Assembly (NCBI GenBank): GCA_026990885.1 | Contig: JALXCO010000283.1 | Coordinates: 1-10,157 of the forward strand | Source of the DNA: Desulfurococcales archaeon | Lineage (GTDB): Archaea; Thermoproteota; Thermoprotei_A; Sulfolobales; AG1 | Direction of reading: 5' to 3' | Length of the DNA: 10,157 bases | In this document: piece by piece, positions 9,101-10,157 of the stretch | Numbering within the stretch: the stretch's first letter is position 1 | Layout: each line of letters opens with the position of its first letter | Position numbers and translations under genes: made by a program | Notes under the pieces: model-generated | Databases searched by the model: none | What the model saw: the letters and a program-made list of their open reading frames with translations, nothing else | Told to the model about the DNA's origin: nothing

Positions 9101-10157
9101 ACAAGATCTACGTTAACCATCAGCATGAAGCCTATAGCCCCTACAGGCCCAGCTGTGATATCTATAGGTCTCCCAAGGAATCTAACGGTGAATGCAGGCG
9201 ACGTATTGAGGATCCCAGTAACCCTCAGGAACGATGGTGGCGAGGTGGGGATTGCTAACCTCAGGATCGAGGTTCCAGGAAGCATTGAAACCGTATTCGA
9301 GAGCGTCATAGCCATTCCGCCAGGCGGCATGGTTAAGAGGGACTTCGAGTTCACCATCGAGAAGTACCTAGACTCTAGGGAGGCCATAATATCGGTTATA
9401 TTGAATGGCGAGGAATACAATATCCCTCTAAAGATTCGAGGTGTAGACCTCAACGTTGCTGTGGAGGTCCCCGATAGAGCCTTCAGTATAGGGGAAAGCG
9501 TGGATGTGAGGGTATCGATCAACAATACTGGCGGCGTACCACTTAACCTAAGAGTAGTTGCCCAGATGGGAACAACGCTTGATGAGGATGTAGTGTATGT
9601 TGAGCCAGGCAGAACAGTGGTAACCACTCTAACGGTTAGAGCTATGTTCAATGAGTCGGTTAAGCTCAACGTTAGGGTTGACTCGATCGAGACTGGCAAG
9701 AACATCTATATGAACGCCTTCTACCTATCGAGACAGATAGACGGATTAAGCTTTAAGAGATCCAGCCAGGTTCTATCTGCAGGTGAGGCCGGCTGGATAG
9801 AGCTGACGTCCTCAAGCTTCGAGGAGGTTGAGGTTGTGCTCCCACAGGAGCTAGGTGGTTCGAGAGTGAGGCTAACGCTATCTCCAGGGACCCCAAGCAG
9901 GGTAAACTTCACAGTGGATCCCGTGGTTAAGACGGGGACATATATAATAACTGTAGTAAGGCCTAACGGAAGCGTTATTGAGATACCTGTAGACGTTAAG
10001 GGCCTGAATATAAGGGTGAAGAGGGCGGGCCTGGACTCCCTCCAGATACAGGATCAGCCTAACGCCACATCTATCCCCGAGACATTCACAGACACGCCGC
10101 CTAGCGGGGTCATAGAGGATTCCGTGGCGGACGAGGATGGCACCGCGACACGGACCT
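47..10157 (+). CDS. Giant multidomain cell-surface protein with carboxypeptidase-regulatory-like and PEGA-like repeats (3' end outside window)
   Basis: This single frame stays open for at least 3,370 codons and has no stop before the window ends. The start is firm: an in-frame TAG directly precedes the ATG, GGTG is correctly placed, the next in-frame ATG (113) would cut away the signal segment, and a TATA box lies upstream. In order, the protein has an N-terminal hydrophobic signal or anchor segment, about 1,000 mostly helical residues of no family I recognise, a glutamine-amidotransferase-like domain lacking its nucleophile, and more than 2,000 residues of beta-sandwich domains (CARDB-like, carboxypeptidase-regulatory-like, PEGA-like). 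It ends in a Ser/Thr/Pro/acidic linker. Sequons are dense from residue 1008 on, and only one cysteine (C1149) is seen. The inferred role is an extracellular structural, adhesive or envelope protein in a thermophilic crenarchaeon. No catalytic function is visible. An S-layer or stalk role is possible but unproven. The missing C-terminus probably carries a membrane anchor. Confidence 0.95.
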   Translation, partial: MRKTSSNNRILIRFLSVIIISLMILQLVAPYEEIFNTPGPVDRVSSLDYDFLRNNIPIAIEVLRDYARLRLLLDIFNNPQNLGFILDIPSVGDIFEDIKDAREFLRLLKEKYGFSGELNKALSEIEFLEDVASDIRSRLKEINALESQARPFIDNLDRSIRDSLSTMNQYGYEMINIMDSYRNNIDPDLATIKWDRIIDLLARQNIVTPEEAEALRKLNTKVHNSLKYRVLGPDGKPIWRFKELRDGAEAFALFNNIFFETGTSTIDPGLIEDPVLRNIITSGKYRDISSFLQIRAGELSSINALDAYQITGQASAEIRSRFPSFADAYESYKADIDRLINYLDSTLRDEIYGYSGDALKRFNSRIEFLQDIRNIGDEYATGQTVIKLLNNLDSFMGEIQGDFDLARSDFASMLATVISEKNVVDAKAAGLIDRIQDIDELRLQQLTNRINLDIGWSEGISQTLLLWSILNDVNAYYKGEISTIEFAGKTAMNFLDFAQSGVGNAIASKIVNLPNMFPENSFFRIAAKWFASGVTPTVTSGAVKAATWVGTTADIGISLWGAISEYKGTQISQGVKRSIIYENIISSGGVLNPYGEAASLNSVLFPKYSNNPILNTVYSVQRDQYIIKAYADAYYNGDYWGALQDLYRFSSIVENHNKITQTLRANSEAAKSVKILYVDGLDPNMQNPRVLNARDYNYIAATFRDPSGREVTLFFKTAKDYWDYSRTYNRLSQVNINSADVLSPNMVDNRIEFSGAKNIQNINGLDLNLLTVVAQWDRLRYLDDVQRSNLLSDKVINIDGVTIRINGLTLSQLRNIMNNIVISQREVTEAFINQLLDQLKNDKLFRSFLKEVEEKYKDALAKEIAKEVEKQIKSEIGSGPPERRNDRPDETLDVSWIYRSDKKSYLDLLLSYSARMLDKSKYYNNFLATKLALERYPELRDAVNTLLSPEGLYIQYKVMNTILRDFPAIINRIPSNLIEFSFDDAAISFKVDLDQLGIPQIVIPGESNTSNVIEVIAVLEPLSVYRRYPDLLRMFIESYLESYPDLWRAPDVAVYYAGAYKQVVDMLAQAGIPSVLIDDTFPVTELLNYKLIIFPSGSLAYKPDMTNFNAYVRFGGKILVLDQQRGDDYKILPRGFEIEAFGWDQDQACLFRAAYATSNSTLIGGLRWDRLPDLNIDGYFSKLPEGAEIHLVKSTTGAPALASYRFGNGTVVVATLYLDYARMMHQGTRDEYILFIGMVESLIRDTIEVPEGGSVQLSVNNVFTYPITKVKVKLFRAGELVAVRDVNVNIPPVSSSTISVDLTGVEPGIYRVFVELYNSSSTSPSFINTGQPNIRVVPSEYVQLPNKLFISIASEAEVYPLGGVARVIVEVFNYKSVDVSARVVVGTFLEEKTFSVNIPAGGKVTRYVDIKLPTYGRGISVTGSVYVDGRLEARSFKVVLYTKPTIPTLIEVFEGRAGTVSGRVLLVNQHETEIDYLARVLLLNIYGDIVSTYQELVSIPAGEARTVDFELEVPNPGRYFAVAQIWSRELDVGYASTDIRIYGRSLNVTIDFIDTLGNKISDNGVLELYKDGEFLNLSVVNGIVNATLEEGIYIAIPKFEGYQRIISRISISINSTNATIILPSAQSQNAATLIVEVVDESGVRSSGLYQVAIGDNTYALKDGSARIWLPVGTHDVSIQTLDGAELHSFSVTLQAGDEVKVVKLVSSSRANVYVYNPITGQPIEGAVVNVGGESAVTNSSGYAALTLSPVSSNVLVVTARNYTSFKALLPPGLRLDLKVPLLPVIGGDLRIRVTDLLTGAPISNADVRVATYMLIPSRDLEGDDLAVWIDGKKLNPYYYTMSAGKNSMQPIFLPAVNGSIIEARAVNVRDTKTVEFTLTLRNIYTGEEIEFLNSSIRNATPGEVYASNILRITWDPGFSIESINLGSGEYLFRNLPVGVHYIVIDADGYFQAVATAIVVPNRSLEINVTLDKIPSRVVAKVVDIETGQPVSGVSLALANAELIIRSSKKELDATIEILGKTYYRFGIDNRNTSIPIYIEPGDRVVVKAKYRWMNDDNATVNVVLRNLYSGEEWKLADNVDVASTPPYTEYGWVVLANATVDSRMAYTPYSFTSVATDSSGVGYIDISGSPIYHGISWIAIAYRNGYNPGFQVISQYIDVEGFNAVLYVDKLVSESSVGIDVRDYITGSGLSNVSISLANILLSSDPKGFSRVRFSGLLLLMINGKIVAKYEATSSTKEIPPIFLSLRDGDTLTIALESNGLVEAYISDLYVINRYTGSNIKVANETTYTSLDPKNPSLLLIRNITVSGDLSYIGQDPGSATELQTGKYLFKINAEKFHMASKIHPHIALPIVVSSEGYTAYTLIMDSSNLRKASSEGYLLNSTVHLLNIYTEVEGSIANYSGATVRLIPGGPIGVVDTIMNGTTFRAKVIASQGLVIELQNNERYNVPAFNAKTQKLPIINADPTPSSRVDLTIEVLDPQGNPIPSVAVYINRSYRGATDSQGILVVRGVLVGEYRITLAKTGYETIDFELSVTRPVTVRAILFENTAKLRIKVLDAETLQPLPSVSVYVNNYYTGATSSPDGLHIIERFLIFPRITLSRSNYQVKELIVNPIPGMVVESQTLLLRSYGDLIIRTTDLLSGSAVSSVGLYVNNYYNGATDANGQIAKSLSIGDYDIILSRTSYQIRSFDMYIYSGIKYNASINMVLGYGDLRLETRDLLTNDVMSSVGLYVNNYYNGATNADGRITKSLQANWYSVKLVRTRYYNNEFIAVIYPYRSFTSIAYMKPSVGVINVSTVSLADSAILSSVGLYINRYYSGSTNANGILVKSIAVGDHAFKFTRSGYRTVEFRGYVGVGTTYITVYMPPIPGRIPVELVFRDLAGKPLNGTVSVSGVGTFGFSGSVEFTVISGRSYSISYNAGGISGSRSIYIPSVDRLELLLRIYQAQAGRGDLEVLVLDSQGAPLRGVSVSISQGNTNITGTTNSYGRVLFRDIESGIYSVVAEARNYEPSTAIIPVIGGTRSTLTISMKPIAPTGPAVISIGLPRNLTVNAGDVLRIPVTLRNDGGEVGIANLRIEVPGSIETVFESVIAIPPGGMVKRDFEFTIEKYLDSREAIISVILNGEEYNIPLKIRGVDLNVAVEVPDRAFSIGESVDVRVSINNTGGVPLNLRVVAQMGTTLDEDVVYVEPGRTVVTTLTVRAMFNESVKLNVRVDSIETGKNIYMNAFYLSRQIDGLSFKRSSQVLSAGEAGWIELTSSSFEEVEVVLPQELGGSRVRLTLSPGTPSRVNFTVDPVVKTGTYIITVVRPNGSVIEIPVDVKGLNIRVKRAGLDSLQIQDQPNATSIPETFTDTPPSGVIEDSVADEDGTATRT
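134..1546 (+). other. Helical, partly coiled-coil N-terminal region (residues about 30-500)
   Basis: This stretch is rich in Leu, Ile, Glu, Asp, Arg and Lys with few Pro or Gly, as expected for long helices. Residues about 100-170 show spaced Leu/Ile positions between charged residues, compatible with a coiled coil. Further helical stretches follow near residues 330-400 and 430-470. I recognise no family. There are no N-glycosylation sequons. In overall character it recalls helical stalks of crenarchaeal surface proteins such as tetrabrachion of Staphylothermus, but I see no sequence similarity that would support homology. The opening codons lean to TTT, TTG and GTT more than the later parts of the gene. 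Confidence 0.6.
1547..1741 (+). other. Gly/Ala/Thr-rich hydrophobic segment (residues about 501-565)
   Basis: Small and hydrophobic residues dominate, with Gly, Ala, Thr, Val, Ile and Trp and only scattered charges (K509, R524, K529, K545 and an Asp near 554). The best stretch is about residues 532-563 (from GVTPTV to WGAI), which is long enough to form one or two membrane-contacting helices or a tightly packed helical hairpin. Two tryptophans flank its later part. A lysine in the middle argues against a simple transmembrane helix. It interrupts the charged helical region and is compositionally unlike its surroundings. Whether it is membrane-associated or a buried core cannot be decided by eye. 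Confidence 0.4.
1742..2521 (+). other. Unrecognised mixed region (residues about 566-825)
   Basis: This part alternates helical stretches with shorter beta-like ones and is rich in Tyr, Asn, Asp and Ser. Features seen include a Tyr/Asp/Ala-rich patch near residues 628-640 (AYADAYYNGDYW), a beta-like stretch followed by a DPSGREVT turn near residues 700-715, and repeated Asn-Ile-Asn type motifs near 755-770. I recognise no family and see no catalytic signature. Asn is frequent, yet not one N-X-S/T sequon occurs. Confidence 0.4.
2522..2723 (+). other. Highly charged helix plus hydrophilic linker (residues about 826-892)
   Basis: Residues about 826-875 form a Lys/Glu-rich run with hydrophobic residues at coiled-coil-like spacing, for example the stretch EVEEKYKDALAKEIAKEVEK. 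It is followed by a Gly/Pro/charged linker (GSGPPERRNDRPDE, about 877-890). The layout suggests a rigid helix or oligomerisation coil ending at a flexible, possibly protease-accessible hinge that divides the N-terminal helical region into two modules. Confidence 0.5.
2724..3181 (+). other. Second helical module ahead of the amidotransferase-like domain (residues about 893-1045)
   Basis: This module is mostly helical, with one beta-rich insert around residues 980-1025 (alternating hydrophobic residues ending in a Pro/Gly turn). The tetrapeptide Tyr-Pro-[Asp/Glu]-Leu appears three times (Y936, Y1028, Y1043), each at the end or start of a helix. The first sequon of the whole protein, Asn-Thr-Ser at N1008, lies here. 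No family recognised. Confidence 0.4.
3182..3781 (+). other. Class I glutamine-amidotransferase-like (flavodoxin-like) domain, apparently non-catalytic (residues about 1046-1245)
   Basis: A Rossmann-type pattern is visible. A first strand (DVAVYYAG, from D1051) leads into a helix (KQVVDMLAQAG). A second strand (PSVLIDD) follows, then a strand ending in IIFPSGSL (from I1092), a helix ending in FGGKILVLDQ, and later GNGTVVVATLYLDYA. The order 'decide/lie on', Pro-Ser-Gly turn, helix, Gly-Gly-Lys, strand is typical of the amidotransferase-like domains found in GldG/IFT52-type and beta-galactosidase trimerisation-type proteins. At the usual nucleophile turn (P-[SG]-G-C-x in active enzymes) I see Ser1098 rather than Cys, and no obvious His-Glu pair. 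Catalysis is therefore unlikely and a binding or structural role more so. The only cysteine of the protein, C1149, lies in this domain but away from that turn. Confidence 0.6.
3782..4675 (+). other. Three CARDB/Ig-like beta domains (residues about 1246-1543)
   Basis: Three consecutive units of roughly 96-100 residues share the beta-sandwich rhythm of CARDB and NEW3-type domains. Each opens with a strand followed by 'G' and a VxVxVxN-like strand, has a polar turn before an 'IPAGxxxTVxxxL' or 'IPPVSSSTISVDL' strand, and closes with a 'PGxYxVxVxxx' strand. Approximate units are 3782-4081, 4082-4387 and 4388-4675. Such domains are common adhesive or stalk modules of archaeal surface proteins. Sequons occur at the junctions (for example NSS in the first). 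Boundaries are by eye. Confidence 0.55.
4676..5401 (+). other. Three carboxypeptidase-regulatory/transthyretin-like beta domains (residues about 1544-1785)
   Basis: Units at about 4676-4930, 4931-5161 and 5162-5401 follow the pattern of a first strand, a Gly/Asp turn, a middle strand with a polar insertion, then 'GxYxxxxxxxGY' or 'PVGTHDVSIQTLDG' and a closing strand. The third is the clearest: YNPITGQPIEGAVVNVGG, then a TNSSGYAALTL strand, which is the signature layout of the CarboxypepD_reg family. These are non-enzymatic modules used as stalk or carbohydrate-contacting domains. Sequons are dense (NVT, NLS, NAT, NST, NAT, NSS, NYT). Confidence 0.6.
5402..7198 (+). repeat. Three divergent composite units of about 190-210 residues (residues about 1786-2384)
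   Basis: Approximate units are 5402-5971, 5972-6571 and 6572-7198. Each begins as a carboxypeptidase-regulatory-like domain: 'VTDLLTGAPISNADV', 'VVDIETGQPVSGVSL', 'VRDYITGSGLSNVSI'. Each then contains a short insertion with an 'I(D/L/N)GK' turn followed by 'P(I/P)(F/Y)(L/I)' and an acidic 'GD' or 'NG' step. Next comes a shared element (LRNIYTGEE at 5684, LRNLYSGEE at 6236, VINRYTGSN at 6857), and each closes with a Gly-Tyr turn strand. They look like a carboxypeptidase-regulatory-like fold with another beta domain nested in its first loop. Identity is low, so the duplication is old. Confidence 0.5.
7199..7447 (+). other. Bridging beta domain (residues about 2385-2467)
   Basis: A short beta-rich stretch lies between the composite units and the PEGA-like array. 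It has the alternation of hydrophobic and polar residues seen in its neighbours, two sequons (NYS and NGT) and a Pro/Asp-rich end (INADPTPSS) that looks like an interdomain linker. I do not recognise a specific family. Codons here lean to C-rich forms (AACCCC, AACCCA), unlike the AT-rich array that follows. Confidence 0.35.
7985..8022 (+). repeat. 38-base near-identical repeat, copy 1
   Basis: This lies in the third PEGA-like unit and matches 8225-8262 in the fourth unit with one difference (C at 8017, T at 8257), exactly 240 bases apart. The first 32 bases are identical, including third codon positions. It encodes VGLYVNNYYNGAT. Confidence 0.9.
8225..8262 (+). repeat. 38-base near-identical repeat, copy 2
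   Basis: This is the second copy of the 7985-8022 element, in the fourth PEGA-like unit. Synonymous sites are conserved across most of it, while sequence on either side differs. That points to recent duplication or gene conversion limited to the core of the repeat rather than to protein-level constraint alone. Confidence 0.9.
8642..9151 (+). other. Degenerate Ig-like domain followed by a carboxypeptidase-regulatory-like domain (residues about 2866-3035)
   Basis: The first part (to about 8881) keeps the repeat's opening (VELVFRDLAGKPLNGTVSV) but has lost the 'NxxYxGAT' core and is Ser/Gly-rich. The second part (from about 8882) is a clear carboxypeptidase-regulatory-like unit: LEVLVLDSQGAPLRGVSVSI, a NITGTTNSYGRVLF turn and strand, then GIYSVVAEARNYEPS and a closing strand ending in ISMKP. 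This is the same class as the module at 5162-5401. Sequons NGT and NIT occur here. Confidence 0.6.
9152..9736 (+). other. Pair of CARDB/NEW3-like domains (residues about 3036-3230)
   Basis: Two units, about 9152-9442 and 9443-9736, share the CARDB layout. A hydrophobic strand is followed by 'V.AGDVLRIPVTLRNDGG' or 'FSIGESVDVRVSINNTGG'. A strand follows, then 'IPPGGMVKRDFEFTI' or 'VEPGRTVVTTLTVRA', then a final strand. The 'NDGG/NNTGG' turn between strands is typical of the family. CARDB domains are extracellular adhesion modules. Base composition here is higher in GC (about 52% in one hand-counted line). Confidence 0.65.
9737..10021 (+). other. Final beta domain before the linker (residues about 3231-3325)
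   Basis: This unit has strands separated by polar turns (AGEAGWIEL, VEVVLPQELGG, PGTPSRVNFTV, TGTYIITVVRPNG, IEIPVDVKG), probably another Ig-like or NEW3-like unit. It includes the sequons NFT and NGS. Its last strand, LNIRVKR, leads into the low-complexity tail. Confidence 0.5.
10022..10157 (+). other. Ser/Thr/Pro/acidic linker, running off the window (residues about 3326-3370)
   Basis: Helix- and strand-poor sequence rich in Thr, Ser, Pro, Asp and Glu (for example ATSIPETFTDTPPSG), with one sequon (NAT). In many archaeal surface proteins such a tail separates the folded domains from a C-terminal transmembrane segment, which would lie beyond the window. The last 77 bases are about 64% GC by hand count, well above the rest of the gene. 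Confidence 0.5.

Noticed and set aside
9061..9705. Long open frame on the minus strand (214 codons)
   Set aside because: It lies wholly inside the giant gene, in the region coding for CARDB-like domains. Its product is Thr/Ser/Leu-rich low complexity with no recognisable domain, and no promoter or ribosome site supports it. The same holds for the shorter minus-strand frames across the window.

Overview
The window is almost entirely one giant protein-coding gene on the + strand. It opens with ATG at 47 and is still open at the last base (10157), giving at least 3,370 codons with no in-frame stop. Only 46 bases lie upstream, and they hold a compact archaeal-type promoter and ribosome binding site. 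No other gene, RNA gene, insertion sequence or CRISPR array is supported. The opposite-strand open frames are shadows.

The organism looks like a hyperthermophilic archaeon of the Thermoproteota (Crenarchaeota). Arginine is written almost only as AGA/AGG, isoleucine mostly as ATA and leucine often as CTA. A TATA box sits about 37 bases before the start, a GGTG ribosome site lies just before ATG, and the domain types are those of crenarchaeal surface proteins. An order such as Desulfurococcales is possible but is a guess.

Protein layout: (1) residues 1-29, a basic N-tail plus hydrophobic segment acting as signal peptide or signal anchor. (2) Residues 30 to about 1045, a mostly helical region of unrecognised family, with coiled-coil-like stretches, a Gly/Ala/Thr-rich hydrophobic patch (about 501-565) and a charged helix plus hydrophilic linker (about 826-892). 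(3) Residues about 1046-1245, a flavodoxin-like domain of the class I glutamine amidotransferase type that appears to lack the catalytic cysteine. (4) Residues about 1246-1543, three CARDB/Ig-like beta domains. (5) Residues about 1544-2467, carboxypeptidase-regulatory/transthyretin-like domains, including three long, divergent composite units. (6) Residues about 2468-2865, five tandem PEGA-like repeats of about 80 residues. (7) Residues about 2866-3325, further beta domains including a CARDB-like pair. (8) From about 3326 to the window end, a Ser/Thr/Pro/acidic linker of the kind that often precedes a C-terminal membrane anchor, which would lie outside the window.

The picture is a very large secreted or membrane-anchored cell-surface protein, with a helical N-terminal half and a long beta-domain stalk. 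By hand count all 36 N-glycosylation sequons fall at or after residue 1008 and none before, although the first 1,007 residues contain about 75 asparagines. I read only one cysteine in the whole visible protein. These facts, the unrecognised 1,000-residue N-terminal region and the DNA-level identity between two PEGA-like repeats are the main points of interest. The protein's function cannot be read from the sequence.
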